Part shown: one piece after another, positions 1 through 12,100 of the stretch
How positions within the stretch are numbered: the stretch's first letter is position 1
Layout: every line of letters starts with the position of its first letter
Origin: Zea mays
Lineage: Eukaryota > Streptophyta > Magnoliopsida > Poales > Poaceae
Assembly: GCF_902167145.1 (NCBI RefSeq)
Contig: NC_050098.1
Span: 35,272,501-35,336,500, forward strand
Reading direction: 5' to 3'
Length of the DNA stretch: 64,000 nucleotides
Made by a program: the position numbers and the translations under genes
The notes under the pieces: model-generated
The model's database searches: none
What the model was told of the DNA's origin: nothing
What the model saw: only the letters and a program-made list of their open reading frames with translations

Positions 1-640
1 GAGCTCCGCCGTGCTCTCTGCCACGGTGAGCTCCGCCCCGACGTCCGCAACCCGGGACGCGCCCCAATTCCCCCTCCCCCTTCCTATTTCCCTCTGCCCG
101 CGCTCACCCGCCGTCCTCCGTGCAACCGCGAAGGTCCGCCACCGTCGCCCCGGGCCGCCGTCGCGCCATTGCCGCCACCGAGGAGTCCCCGGAGCCCGCC
201 TTGAGGTAAGGAACCTCTCCCGCCCCCTATCGACCTTTGTATTGCTCTCTGCTGCGCTTAATTCCTCGTCGGAGTTGATTAACGCCGCCGCCGAGCCGCT
301 TCGCCGTGAACCGCCCCCCCTCCGGTGACCCTGTCCCGACCTAGCCCCCACCAGAAGACTCCCCGCGCCTTCCCCAACCTCCCCGGCCGCTCAGGTCGCC
401 CCAGGGACCCGCCGAGCGCCCGCGCCCCTCGTCTCCGGCGAGTCCTCCGCCGCGGGGACGAGCGCCGCCGCCCCAGCTAGTCGTAGGAAAGGCCAAGGCC
501 GGCCACCCGACCCCCGCCGTTCATCCCAGATCGGGTGGCCCTGATTCAATTAGGCCGAGCCCAACCCTAGCCGTTCGCCTGAGATCCAACGGCCCAGAGC
601 CGTTTCCCCCGCACCCCGCCTTCCTGCCATTTGAGCCCCG

Positions 641-790
641 CCTGTCAGCCAGCCGCCCCGCGCTGCTCGCCTGGCCCCGCTTGACAGCCAGCCGCCCCGC
701 GCTGTTCGCCTGGCCCCGCCTGTCAACCGCCGCGCTCGCGCTGCCCGCCCGGCCCCGCCTGTCAGCCGCTCAGGCCGCCGCGCGCTCGCG
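641..790 (+). repeat. 39-bp GC-rich tandem repeat in the LTR
   Basis: Units beginning CCTGTCAGCC (or close variants) start at 641, 680, 719 and 758, giving an exact 39-bp period and just over three copies. The same array occurs in the 3' LTR from 10517, with units at 10517, 10556, 10595 and 10634. It lies in the GC-rich 5' half of the LTR. No function is evident. Confidence 0.85.
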
Positions 791-1458
791 CGCCCGCCCG
801 CGGATCTAATCCTGCGCGTTGATCTGAGATCCGACGGCCGTAGGAGCCCGATACCCCTTCGCCCGCGCGTTTTCTTAAAGAGACCCCCAGTTTTCTGAAA
901 TTTAAACCCGCCGTCCCTAGTTTCTTACAGTTAGGTCCTCGGACCTTTTATTTAATTCAAAATAAGTATTTAGGGTATATTTTTAACCCCTAAACTTGTA
1001 AAATTCATAACTTTGTCATATGAACTCCAAATTAGGTGCCTCAAATTGCAAAATGCTCATGGTATTTTTGTCTATCTATCTAAACAATGTTTCGCTGCTG
1101 TTTCCATGTACCAATTAATAGTTAATCATTAGGATAGGATTAAGGTTATTGGAACCCTATTTGAGATAATTAGAAGTTGGTAGACTTTAGTAAAAGTTGG
1201 AGCACCTAAGTTTATGGACTTAAACACCTAAGTTTAGGAACTTAAAACCATGCAAGGATTTAACCCCACCACTGACTTAAACCTGATTAGTGGATAATGA
1301 ATCACTTTGTATAGTCCTCTACCCTAGACCTAGGGAACACCAGAGTGCCTATCCCCTTTTCTACTATGAACTTGTGATCTCTCTGCTGCATATGTTTGGT
1401 ATGTTGCTTTTTGTTTGTTATCTTCCCAAGTGCATAGTGTGAATGATTACTTTACGTA

Positions 1459-2580
1459 GACAACGAGCAGTCTGTGTTTCCCGAGGAGGTTGCAGAGGAA
1501 GTCCCTGATCAGCAGTTTGGTGAAGGCAAGTGTCCTCTGACCCATTATGTCCTATTCACTTATAACTTACTATCCCGCATTACTTACTTGAAACCTAAGG
1601 ATTGACTAGCTTTACACTTTACTTTATCCTTGATGACCTTATGGGCTGTTATGGTTAGCATTCTGCTATTGCCTTAACTTAATCAATGAACATGATGTGA
1701 CTATTTATGATACTATTATCCGGATGATGTTGATGATCTTGTGATACTCTAGGGGGCTCAGGCTGTTTCCTGAGTACCTCTCTGTAAGGACCTGTTCGTT
1801 GAGAGACCACCCGGGATAACAGTGCAACCATGAGGGTGAAATGGGATGCCCTTAGCTAATTAATTAGAGGAACTAGAGGTGTAGTTGCTTAGCCGTCGTG
1901 CCGTCAATGGGGTCCAGGCACAGTGCTTGCTCTGCCGAGGCTGAGTGCCGAGGTTCTTTCGTTTTGCTTTTTGTTAGTCACTCTCCTGCGGGGAGGGGTA
2001 CTGTGTTTATCAAACTGGAGAAACCTAATGGGCAGCTATGATCTCTAGGAAATCTTTGTAACAGCTACGTAGTGATCCCCTGCCGGACCACCTAGGTAGT
2101 GGTCAATGGGGATTAGCTCTCCCCGGGTAGAAAGGGAATCATGACTCATGGGTAAAGTGTGCAACCTCTGCAGAGGGTAGTGAAACTGATATGTCAGCCG
2201 TGCTCACGGTTATGAGCAGCCTTGGGATCCTCTTTGATTAGAGATACAGATGGTTCGAGAGACAAGGATTATGTTATGGTTTTGGTTCGACTATGATGAT
2301 GTTGTTCCTCGATGAGGAAATGGTTTACGGGTTGTTAAATGCTAAAATCTGGCTTCTACTAATGATAAATACTTGACCAACTAAAAGCAACTGCTGGAGC
2401 CTAACCCCACATAAAGCTAGTCCACTTCAGCCAAACGGGACATTTGCTGAGTACGTTGATTTGTACTCATCCTTGCTTTACCACAAAACACCAGGTTGTC
2501 CGCATTGTAACCACTGCTCAGGAGAAGGTGAAGCCGTGGAAGGAGACTTCCAGGAGTTCCAAGATTACGACGAATTCTAG
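1459..2580 (+). other. Putative spliced acidic module in the 5' LTR (exons 1459-1525 and 2495-2580)
   Basis: Exon-like block B (1459-1525) follows an acceptor-like TTTACGTAG and ends at AAG followed by GCAAGT, a textbook GC-type donor. Block C starts at 2495 after CACCAG and reads to a TAG at 2578-2580. Joined, they keep one acidic open frame across the junction, ending in residues such as EFQDYDEF. Block B both starts and ends in phase 1. The 3' LTR carries the same sites (11334-11400 and 12370-12455). Two unrelated LTR families in the window show the same arrangement (near 20835-22048, and on the minus strand 59635-58528). I could not find a start codon or first exon in a matching phase, so a translated product is inference; a spliced leader is the alternative. 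Confidence 0.45.
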
Positions 2581-2845
2581 GTGTGGGTTGGCGGCAACCC
2601 CCAGTCAGCTGCCTGTGGAGGCCTTGTCTTTACTACGTTTCGCTAGTACTTTGATTTACCTGTTAAGATGATGACTATGTGGATGTCTATGACTCTGTGA
2701 TGTAATAAGTTAATACTCTTTTATGTTATTATTCGAGCATTGTGCGATGATGTTCATTTATGTAATCGCTGTGTACGTGAGTTCTGATCCTGGCACGTAC
2801 ATAGTTCGTATTCGATTTGCCTTCCAAAACCGGGTGTGACATAAG

Positions 2846-2860
2846 TGGTATCAAAGCCGT
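2846..2860 (+). promoter_or_regulatory. Primer binding site (initiator Met tRNA type)
   Basis: TGGTATCAAAGCC begins four bases after the 5' LTR terminus. It matches the usual plant PBS TGGTATCAGAGC, complementary to the 3' end of initiator methionine tRNA, with one mismatch. It would prime minus-strand cDNA synthesis. Confidence 0.9.
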
Positions 2861-3099
2861 GCTGACCGTAGGACCGCTGACCTAGAGTAGCACTGGTCGT
2901 ACTAAGGACTATTGACCTCCCCTCTCACCTTGACCTCTGATGTTGCTTCAAAAGTCGGTCACCTCGACCAACCCTACGTTTTACTACATATATATACTAT
3001 ATTATACCTTGTTAAAAATTTTATCTTATTCTGTCTATGGTTTATTCACTTGTCATATTAGTTCTGCTCTTACTCTTATGCTTACGGTGTCTTTTGTAG

Positions 3100-4119
3100 A
3101 TGGCTCGTCTTAGACACACTGCACGTAAGTCGGTGATTCCTTTCCTGCCGTCTCGACTTGCGGAGCGTCCTCTGCACCGCACCGTGTCCGGTCAGTCGAG
3201 TCACCTGGAGAGGCTGCACCACCGCCTGCGTGAGGAGCAGGAACGCCGGCGCCAGCACAGAGAGCAGCAGGGCTCTTCCTCCCCACCCCAGCGAGAGGTG
3301 GAGTCCGTGAGGCCCCGTTCCTCTGTGGCCCAGCTGGAGGCGCCCCCTGCACCACTGCGGGACGCCCCGGCTGTTGGAGGAGCTACTGGAGGAGATCCTG
3401 GAGGAGACCCCGACGATGACGACTCAGACCACAGCACGGAGTCTTCTGAGCCGCAGGAGGCGGAAGGATGGGTCGCCCGACCCATCACCTGTGACGCCGC
3501 TCGCGGTTGTCACTTCCACGACGCACTCGACACCTTGCTGCGCCAGGCTTTCGACCGACACACCTGGTCGATCGAGTATCGTTGTGTAGTCTACCAGCAC
3601 AGTCGCGGGAGGTACCCGGACCGCTGGGAGGCTACCTGCCTAGTTCGCCGTCCGGAGGATGACCTCCGGGGTGCGGAGGCCGTTTCGGAGCACTATTCCA
3701 TCTCCGAGAGGGACACTGCAGAGGCGGCTATGCAGGATGCAGCACGGCGTGCACTCTCCCAGTACTGTTCTTTGTTCGGTGGGGTGGCCGACGGTCTTAA
3801 CCTTCGGTACTACCCCCGCCGCCCTACTGGCAGCACAGAGAGTGTGGTTGTCTCACCTGTTGGTGAGGCTAACCCTAGGTTGAGCAGCACAGTCAACCTA
3901 GTCGTGGTGCTTAACACTGAGCTGGATCACTCTCTGGACGAGCTAAGCAGGGCTCGAACAGAGATTGCGGAGTTGCGTGCTGAGCTGGCAGAGCGCCATC
4001 ACCAGGAGGGTGGTTCCCCCGCTCCTGTTGGGACTCAGCACCCATACCGCTCGCCGCCACGTGGTCACCACACTTATGGTTCCCCTGCCTGTAAGACCAG
4101 GATAGATCTGGATCCTTAG
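3100..4119 (+). CDS. Extra 339-aa ORF upstream of gag-pol, unknown function
   Basis: This uninterrupted ORF lies between the PBS and gag-pol in the same orientation. It is not one of the canonical retrotransposon proteins. The N-terminus is Arg-rich (about residues 1-70), a Pro/Ala/Gly-rich and then acidic linker follows (about 90-120), and residues about 140-225 form a compact segment. By eye that segment reads helix, three strands, helix: a helix around LDTLLRQAF, strands around YRCVVYQH and WEATCLVRR, then a long Ala-rich helix. This order resembles a double-stranded-RNA-binding domain. A short coiled-coil-like heptad stretch (LDELSRARTEIAELRAEL) lies near the C-terminus. The ATG follows directly after TCTTTTGTAG, an acceptor-like site, so expression from a spliced RNA is plausible. 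The frame is intact although gag-pol has a stop. The dsRBD resemblance is inference from topology only. Confidence 0.7.
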   Translation: MARLRHTARKSVIPFLPSRLAERPLHRTVSGQSSHLERLHHRLREEQERRRQHREQQGSSSPPQREVESVRPRSSVAQLEAPPAPLRDAPAVGGATGGDPGGDPDDDDSDHSTESSEPQEAEGWVARPITCDAARGCHFHDALDTLLRQAFDRHTWSIEYRCVVYQHSRGRYPDRWEATCLVRRPEDDLRGAEAVSEHYSISERDTAEAAMQDAARRALSQYCSLFGGVADGLNLRYYPRRPTGSTESVVVSPVGEANPRLSSTVNLVVVLNTELDHSLDELSRARTEIAELRAELAERHHQEGGSPAPVGTQHPYRSPPRGHHTYGSPACKTRIDLDP

Positions 4120-4522
4120 ATCGTTAGCGTCGGAGTTTGTAATAATTCTTAAGTCAGATGTCTCAGTCTTAGGTAGTCAGTTTAGTTTGCTTATCAGTTG
4201 CTTCCATTTAGTTTAGTTTGCTTATCAGTTGCTTTCATGCTTGTTATGATGAACTTGTGCTGGATTCGAATCTTTGTAATGACTGTTGCCAACCTGTGGG
4301 TTTCCCCTGCAGTTTGGCCTAGCTAGTAATGTTAATGAAGTCAGTTGTTTAGTTGGGAAACCATTTACTTCTACTTTCCTTCTTATCTGAGAAGCTGTGT
4401 TGAATCATAAATGAGGATCAGTGAAGCTCTTTATTCACTCAGTGTCATGAAGAATTCCGTATTCTCTTTTCTTATGTTGAAGGATTGTAAGATCAATGCT
4501 GATGTATGAATGTCTTCCACAG
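4120..4522 (+). other. Spacer between the extra ORF and gag-pol
   Basis: About 400 bp of AT-rich sequence without an ORF. It contains a short direct repeat (tttagtttgcttatcagttgct, twice around 4178-4232) and ends in CTTCCACAG, an acceptor-like site abutting the gag ATG at 4523. Confidence 0.6.
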
Positions 4523-7500
4523 ATGTCTGACAACAGGCGCCGATGCAACAGGCGTGCTCAGCAAGAGCAGCATGACCAGCAGGAGGAACAACAGAGGCAG
4601 CCTCCCCCACCACCCCCGATGTCAGTGGAGCAGATGTTCTTGATGCAGACTCAGGTAGTGCAGGCCATTGGGCAGACTCTGGCAGCCATGCAGCAGGCTC
4701 AACAGCAACCCCAACCCCAATTGCAAGTGCAGATGCCCCAGATGCCACGGGATAAGCGTGGTGAGTTCATGAGAGGGCACCCTCCTACCTTCGCCCATTC
4801 TGCTGACCCCATGGATGCAGAAGACTGGCTGCGCGCGGTGGAAAGGGAACTGCGCACCGCCCAATGTGACGACAGGGAGAAGGTTCTGTATGGTCCCCAG
4901 CAGCTAAGGGGAGCAGCCCAGTCCTGGTGGGAGTCCTACCTCGCCACACATGCTGACCCCGAAGCCATCACCTGGGAAGAATTCAGCGAGAGTTTCCGCA
5001 GGTACCATGTGCCAGAGGGACTGATGATCGTGAAGAAGGAGGAGTTTCTGGCTCTGAAGCAGGGACCCCTGTCTGTTAGTGAATACAGAGACAAGTTTCT
5101 GCAGCTGTCTCGTTATGCACCTGAAGACGTCAACACTGATGCTAAAAGGCAGTACAGGTTCATGAGAGGTTTGGTGGATCCCCTGCATTACCAGCTGATG
5201 AATCACACCTTCCCCACCTTCCAGCACCTGATCGATAGGGCAGTTATGACTGAGAAGAAGCGTAAGGATATGGAAGATCGGAAGCGCAAGATGAGTGGAC
5301 CCCAGTCCGGAAGCATCAGCCGTCCCCGTTTCTCAGGCAGTTCATCTCAGCAAGGCAGGCCTGGTCACCCACAGGGATATCAGAATCAGAATCAGCGTCC
5401 GCATCAGCAGCAGTTTCAGAGGCAGTACCCACAGCAGCAGCAGCAGTATCGTCAGCACAGCCAGCAGGGAGGTAATCAGTATCAGAAGCAGAACAACCAG
5501 GCACCTCGCCTTCCTGCCCCCGCAACAAATCAGAGCAACCAAGCAGCCCCAGCACAAGGAGGAGGCAGAGGATGTTTCCACTGTGGAGATCAAGGCCACT
5601 GGGCGATGCAGTGCCCAAAGAAGATGGCGCAGCAGCAGACCAACCCCAATGCTCCAACAAGGCAAGGTGTACTGCAGCCGGCAGCGGGCAATCGTAGCCA
5701 AGCGTACAACCGTGGAAAGGTGAACCACTTGGAGGCCGAAGCAATCCAAGATGCACCAGATGTGGCAGTAGGTATGTTCTCAGTCGAATCTCATCCCGCA
5801 AAAGTGCTATTTGATACTGGTGCAACTCATTCATTTGTCACTGCAACATGGGTAGAATTGCATAACATCTCAGTAGAGGCAATGATGCCGCCCATGAGGA
5901 TTAATTCGGTTGGTGGCAAGGTGCAAACAGATAAAATATGCTCAAATATAATGGTGGAAATAAGGGGGATAGGGTTCCCCAGTGATCTAATAGTAATAGA
6001 CACCCCTGGGATAGATGTCATCCTAGGGATGAATTGGTTAATGAAGTATGAAGCGAATGTTAGCTGTGACAAGAGGACCGTAACATTGAAGTCCCCGTCC
6101 GGAGAGGAGGTAGTGGCTGAGCTAAAGATGCCTAAATCAGCGGAGGGAGTTTGTCACCAGATTTCAGTTGATAGTAAGGAGACCAACCCGCTCGAGGCTA
6201 TCAAGGTTGTGTCGGACTTTCCGGATGTGTTTCCCGAGGAGCTAACGGGCATGCCACCCGAGAGAAAAGTCGAATTTGCCATAGAGCTTATCCCTGGTAC
6301 CGCCCCCATTTCCAAAAGGGCCTATCGAGTGTCTGGACCAGAATTGGTGGAACTCAAGAAGCAGATAGATGAGATGTTAGAGAAGGGTTACATCAGGCCA
6401 AGTACCTCGCCTTGGGCCGCTCCAGTGTTGTTTGTAGAGAAGAAAGATGGTACCAAAAGGATGTGCATAGACTACAGAGCCTTGAATGAAGTCACTGTCA
6501 AGAACAAGTACCCCCTGCCAAGGATAGAAGATTTGTTCGACCAGCTCAGAGGTGCCAGCGTATTCTCGAAGATAGATCTGAGATCAGGTTACCATCAACT
6601 CAGAATCCGACCCTCGGACATACCGAAGACAGCATTCATCACCAAGTATGGGTTATATGAGTTCACAGTTATGTCCTTTGGTTTGACAAATGCGCCAGCC
6701 TTCTTTATGTATCTGATGAACAGCGTGTTCATGGACTATCTAGACAAGTTTGTGGTAGTGTTCATGGATGACATTCTCATATACTCTCAAAGTGAGGAAG
6801 ATCATGTAGAGCATTTGAAGATGGTATTGCAAAGACTTCGAGAGCATCAGTTGTATGCCAAGCTGGGCAAATGCGAGTTCTGGATTCATGAAGTCTTATT
6901 TCTGGGTCACATCATAAACCAAGATGGGTTAGTAGTGGATCCAAAGAAAGTGGCAGATATCCTGAACTGGAAAGCACCGAAGGATGTTCGTGGGATCAAG
7001 AACTTCATTGGAATGGCCGGATACTACAGGCGTTTCATTGAAGGCTTCTCAAAGATTGCTAGACCAATGACAGCGTTACTAGCGAAGAAAGTTGAGTTTA
7101 AGTGGACCCAAAAGTGTCAGGAAGCATTTGAAGAACTGAAGAATAGATTGACTACAGCTCCTGTGCTAGTCCTGCCTGATGTTCACAAGTCATTCTCAGT
7201 GTATTGCGACGCTTCTTACACCGGATTGGGATGTGTGCTAATGCAAGAAGGAAGAGTTGTAGCATACTCATCTCGACAGCTGAAGATCCATGAAAAAAAT
7301 TATCCCACACATGACCTGGAGTTGGCAGTGGTGGTTCATGCCTTAAAGACCTGGAGACATTACCTGTATGGGCAGAAGTGCGACATCTACACAGATCATA
7401 AAAGTCTGAAGTACATATTCACCCAGTCAGAGTTAAACATGAGGCAGCGAAGATGGTTGGGATTGATCAAAGACTACGAGTTGCAGATACATTACCATCT

Positions 7501-9097
7501 AGGCAAAGCCAATGTTGTTGCAGATGCTCTGAGCAGGAAGAGTCAAGTCAATATGTTGGCCTCGTACCCAATGCCATATGAGTTAGCCAAGGAGTTCAAC
7601 AGACTGAGCCTCGGTTTCCTGAACAGTACGCAAGGAGTAACAGTGGAATTAGAGCCCACCCTGGAGCGGGAGATCAAAGGAGGGCAGAAGGATGATGAAA
7701 GCATCAACAAGATCCGGCAGCTGATCTTAGAAGGAAGAGGCAAAGACTTTCGAGAGGATGAAGAGGGGGTAATATGGTTCAAGGACCGATTGTGTGTTCC
7801 CGACCTCAAACCTATTCGGGAACTGATCCTCAAGGAAGCTCATGAGACAGCCTACTCCATACACCCAGGGAGCGAGAAGATGTACCAGGATTTAAAAAGA
7901 AGGTTTTGGTGGTATGGCATGAAAAGAGAGATCGCAGAATATGTCGCCATCTGTGATAGCTGTCAAAGAACCAAAGCAGAGCATCAGAGACCCGCCGGAT
8001 TGTTGCAGCCATTGCGGATTCCTCAGTGGAAGTGGGATGAGATCGGGATGGATTTTATAGTTGGCCTACCTCGTACCCGGGCCGGTTATGATTCCATCTG
8101 GGTGGTTGTGGACCGCTTAACAAAGGTGGCCCATTTCATACCCGTGAAGACAACATACACCGGAGCAACGTTAGCTGAGTTATACATGTCACGGATAGTC
8201 TGCCTTCATGGTGTGCCGAAGAAGATAGTGTCAGATCGAGGAACGCAGTTTACCTCTCATTTTTGGCAGCAGCTACAAGAAGCTTTGGGCACACATTTGA
8301 ACTTCAGCTCAGCTTATCACCCGCAGACAGACGGTCAGACTGAAAGAACTAATTAGATCCTAGAAGATATGCTGAGAGCCTGTGCGTTGCAAGACAAGTC
8401 AGGATGGGACAAAAGGTTACCTTATGCAGAGTTTTCCTATAACAATGGTTACCAGGCCAGCTTGAAGATGTCGCCATTTCAGGCACTCTATGGGCGGAGT
8501 TGTAGGACTCCGCTGCATTGGGACCAGCCAGGAGAGAGACAGGTGTTTGGCCCCGACATCTTGCTTGAAGCCGAAGAGAATATCAAAATGGTTCGGGAGA
8601 ATCTGAAGATAGCCCAGTCAAGACAGCGAAGCTATGCGGACCGAAGGAGAAGAGAACTGAGTTTCGAAGTGGGAGATTACGTCTATCTGAAGGTGTCACC
8701 TATCAGGGGAGTCAGAAGGTTCGGAGTTAAAGGCAAGTTAGCACCCCGGTACGTCGGACCATATCAGATCCAAGCCAAGCGTGGAGAAGTGGCCTACCAG
8801 CTCAACCTACCAGAAAGTTTGTCGGCAGTGCACAATGTGTTCCATGTGTCCCAACTGAGGAAGTGTCTGCGAGTACTAGAAGAACAGTTGCCAGTGGAGG
8901 GTTTGGAAGTCCAGGAGGATCTGACATACATAGAGAAGCCAACGCAGATTCTGGAGTTTGCAGACAGAGTCACCCGGAGGAACACCATCAGAATGTGCAA
9001 AGTCAGATGGGGTCACCACTCGGAGGAAGAAGCAACCTGGGAACGAGAAGATGATCTGAAGGCCAAATACCCTGAACTCTTTGCTGACCAACCTTGA
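4523..9097 (+). pseudogene. gag-pol: gag-pol polyprotein of a Tekay/Del chromovirus, one in-frame amber codon
   Basis: One frame runs from gag to the chromodomain, broken only by TAG at 8354-8356. Residues counted from the ATG at 4523 show: Gln-rich gag; zinc knuckle [14 protein letters not shown] near 351; aspartic protease [10 protein letters not shown] near 430; reverse transcriptase with FMDDILIYS near 747; RNase H starting YCDAS near 895; integrase with an HHCC-like zinc region near 1108-1150 and a DD35E triad (Asp in MDFI, Asp in SDRG, Glu in QTER); and a C-terminal chromodomain near 1470-1520, which in this family targets insertion to heterochromatin. The stop falls three codons after the catalytic Glu, so the main product lacks the integrase C-terminus and chromodomain (8369-9097). 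I prefer the ATG at 4523 to the in-frame one at 4496 because it sits directly after CTTCCACAG and begins a typical basic gag N-terminus. Confidence 0.93.
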
Positions 9098-9116
9098 ATC
9101 TCGGGGCGAGATTCTT

Positions 9117-9132
9117 TTAAGGGGGATAGGTT
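9117..9132 (+). promoter_or_regulatory. Polypurine tract
   Basis: TTAAGGGGGATAGG lies immediately before the 3' LTR start (TG at 9133) and about 20 bp after the gag-pol stop. It is the expected plus-strand primer site. Confidence 0.85.
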
Positions 9133-12100
9133 TGTAACACCCTGAATTTGGGGGTATAAAATTTCTTTGCTCATATTCACAAATTCAGGTGTTACTTCCC
9201 TTTTCTCATCCTTCCCCAATCTTTTCTTTCTCATTTCTATAGGAGAAAAGTGCTTATTTTAATTGTAATTATAGTCTATTAACTAAAACTCCAAGGGAGT
9301 ATGAATTGTTGCATCATGTTGAACCCTAGATTTCACTTTCGTTTGGTGCATAATTCTTGGAAAGTCTAATTTGAGTTTGTGGCCTATTTGGATTTGAATC
9401 AAATAGAATAAATAAAAGAAAAAGGGAAAACAATTCCAGAATAAAAGAAAAAAGGAAAGAAGCCCACTCCCCCGCCCCCCTCAGCCTTTCGGCCCAGCTA
9501 GGCCCATCCCGCGCGCGCGCGCTCTTTCCCCCCCGCTCTCTCTGCCCTGGCGGGCCCGCCCGTCAGCGCGGTCGCCTTCCGCGCGCCCGCACCCGCTTTC
9601 CCCTCTCTCTCTGCTCGCGGACCCGGCCTGTCAGCCCCGTCTTCTCCGCGTAACTGCCGCCCGAGCTGCGCGCTGCCGCGGACTCCGCGCCCACGTCGCG
9701 CGTGGAGCTCGTAACCGCCCCGCCCCCGGCCACTTGAGCCAGAACCCCGCTCGCCCTCACCCCCTCCCTCATTTGCGCACCTGCAGACCCCTCTCCAACC
9801 TCCCCCACGTCGCGCACACGCCAGAGCAACGCTGCCATTAAACCATCACCGCCCGAGCCGTTTCCCCGTCGCCGTTAGAGCTCCGCCGTGCTCTCTGCCA
9901 CGGTGAGCTCCACCCCGACGTCCGCAACCCGGGACGCGCCCCAATTCCCCCTCCCCCTTCCTATTTCCCTCTGCCCGCGCTCACCCGCCGTCCTCCGTGC
10001 AACCGCGAAGGTCCGCCACCGTCGCCCCGGGCCGCCGTCGTGCCATTGCCGCCACCGAGGAGTCCCCGGAGCCCGCCTTGAGGTAAGGAACCTCTCCCGC
10101 CCCCTATCGACCTTTGTATTGCTCTCTGCTGCGCTTAATTCCTCGTCGGAGTTGATTAACGCCGCCGCCGAGCCGCTTCACCGTGAACCGCCCCCCTCCG
10201 GTGACCCTGTCCCGACCTAGCCCCCACCAGAAGACTCCCCGCGCCTTCCCCAACCTCCCCGGCCGCTCAGGTCGCCCCAGGGACCCGCCGAGTGCCCGCG
10301 CCCCTCGTCTCCAGCGAGTCCTCCGCCACGGGGACAAGCGCCGCCGCCCCAGCTAGCCGTAGGAAAGGCCAAGGCCGGCCACCCGACCCTCGCCGTTCAT
10401 CCCAGATCGGGTGGCCCTGATTCAATTAGGCCGAGCCCAACCCTAGCCGTTCGCCTGAGATCCAACGGCCCAGAGCCGTTTCCCCCGCACCCCGCCTTCC
10501 TGCCATTTGAGCCCCGCCTGTCAGCCAGCCGCCCCGCGCTGCTCGCCTGGCCCCGCTTGTCAGCCAGCCGCCCCGCGCTGTTCGCCTGGCCCCGCCTGTC
10601 AGCCGCCGCGCTCGCGCTGCCCGCCCGGCCCCGCCTGTCAGCCGCTCCGGCCGCCGCGCGCCCGCGCGCCCGCCCGCGGATCTAATCCTGCACGTTGATC
10701 TGAGATCCGACGGCCGTAGGAGCCTGATACCCCTTCGCCCGCGCGTTTTCTTAAAGAGACCCCCGATTTTCTGAAATTTAAACCCGCCGTCCCTAGTTTC
10801 TTACAGTTAGGTCCTCGGACCTTTTATTTAATTCAAAATAAGTATTTAGGGTATATTTTTAACCCCTAAACTTTAAAATTCATAACTTTGTCATATGAAC
10901 TCCAAATTAGGTGCCTCAAATTGCAAAATGCTCATGGTATTTTTGTCTATCTATCTAAACAATGTTTCCCTGCTGTTTCCATGTACCAATTAATAGTTAA
11001 TCATTAGGATAGGATTAAGGTTATTGGAACCCTATTTGAGATAATTAGAAGTTGGTAGACTTTAGTAAAAGTTGGAGCACCTAAGTTTATGGACTTAAAC
11101 ACCTAAGTTTAGGAACTTAAAACCATGCAAGGATTTAACCCCACCACTGACTTAAACCTGATTAGTGGATAATGAATCACTTTGTATAGTCCTCTACCCT
11201 AGACCTAGGGAACACCAGAGTGCCTATCCCCTTTTCTACTATGAACTTGTGATCTCTCTGCTGCATATGTTTGGTATGTTGCTTTTTGTTTGTTATCTTC
11301 CCAAGTGCATAGTGTGAATGATTACTTTACGTAGACAACGAGCAGTCTGTGTTTCCCGAGGAGGTTGCAAAGGAAGTCCCTGATCAGCAGTTTGGTGAAG
11401 GCAAGTGTCCTCTGACCCATTATGTCCTATTCACTTATAACTTACTATCCCGCATTACTTACTTGAAACCTAAGGATTGACTAGCTTTACACTTTACTTT
11501 ATCCTTGATGACCTTATGGGCTGTTATGGTTAGCATTCTGCTATTGCCTTAACTTAATCAATGAACATGATGTGACTATTTATGATACTGTTATCCGGAT
11601 GATGTTGATGATCTTGTGATACTCTAGGGGGCTCAGGCTGTTTCCTGAGTACCTCTCCGTAAGGACCTGTTCATTGAGAGACCACCCGGGATAACAGTGC
11701 AACCATGAGGGTGAAATGGGATGCCCTTAGCTAATTAATTAGAGGAACTAGAGGTGTAGTTGCTTAGCCGTCGTGCCGTCAATGGGGTCCAGGCACAGTG
11801 CTTGCTCTGCCGAGGCTGAGTGCCGAGGTTCTTTCGTTTTGCTTTTTGTTAGTCACTCTCCTGCGGGGAGGGGTACTGTGTTTATCAAACTGGAGAAACC
11901 TAACGGGCAGCTATGATCTCTAGGAAATCTTTGTAACAGCTACGTAGTGATCCCCTGCCGGACCACCTAGGTAGTGGTCAATGGGGATTAGCTCTCCCCG
12001 GGTAGAAAGGGAATCATGACTCATGGGTAAAGTGTGCAACCTCTGCAGAGGGTAGTGAAACTGATATGTCAGCCGTGCTCACGGTTATGAGTAGCCTTGG

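Larger units (their letters stand above)
1..2841 (+). repeat. 5' LTR of the Tekay-like element (partial)
   Basis: It is nearly identical to 9878-12716 and ends in the canonical CA at 2840-2841, directly before the primer binding site. The first ~900 bp are very GC-rich and the rest is AT-richer. A GT donor-like site (TTGAG then GTAAGG) lies at 205/206. The LTR carries a 39-bp tandem repeat (641-790) and the exon-like modules listed separately. A 105-codon frame at 11-328 lies inside it; I do not treat it as a gene. Confidence 0.93.

Noticed and set aside
11..328. 105-codon ORF in the LTR, repeated at 9888-10220
   Set aside because: Low-complexity Pro/Arg-rich frame in GC-rich DNA. It is repeated only because LTRs are repeated, and its length differs between them through a small indel.
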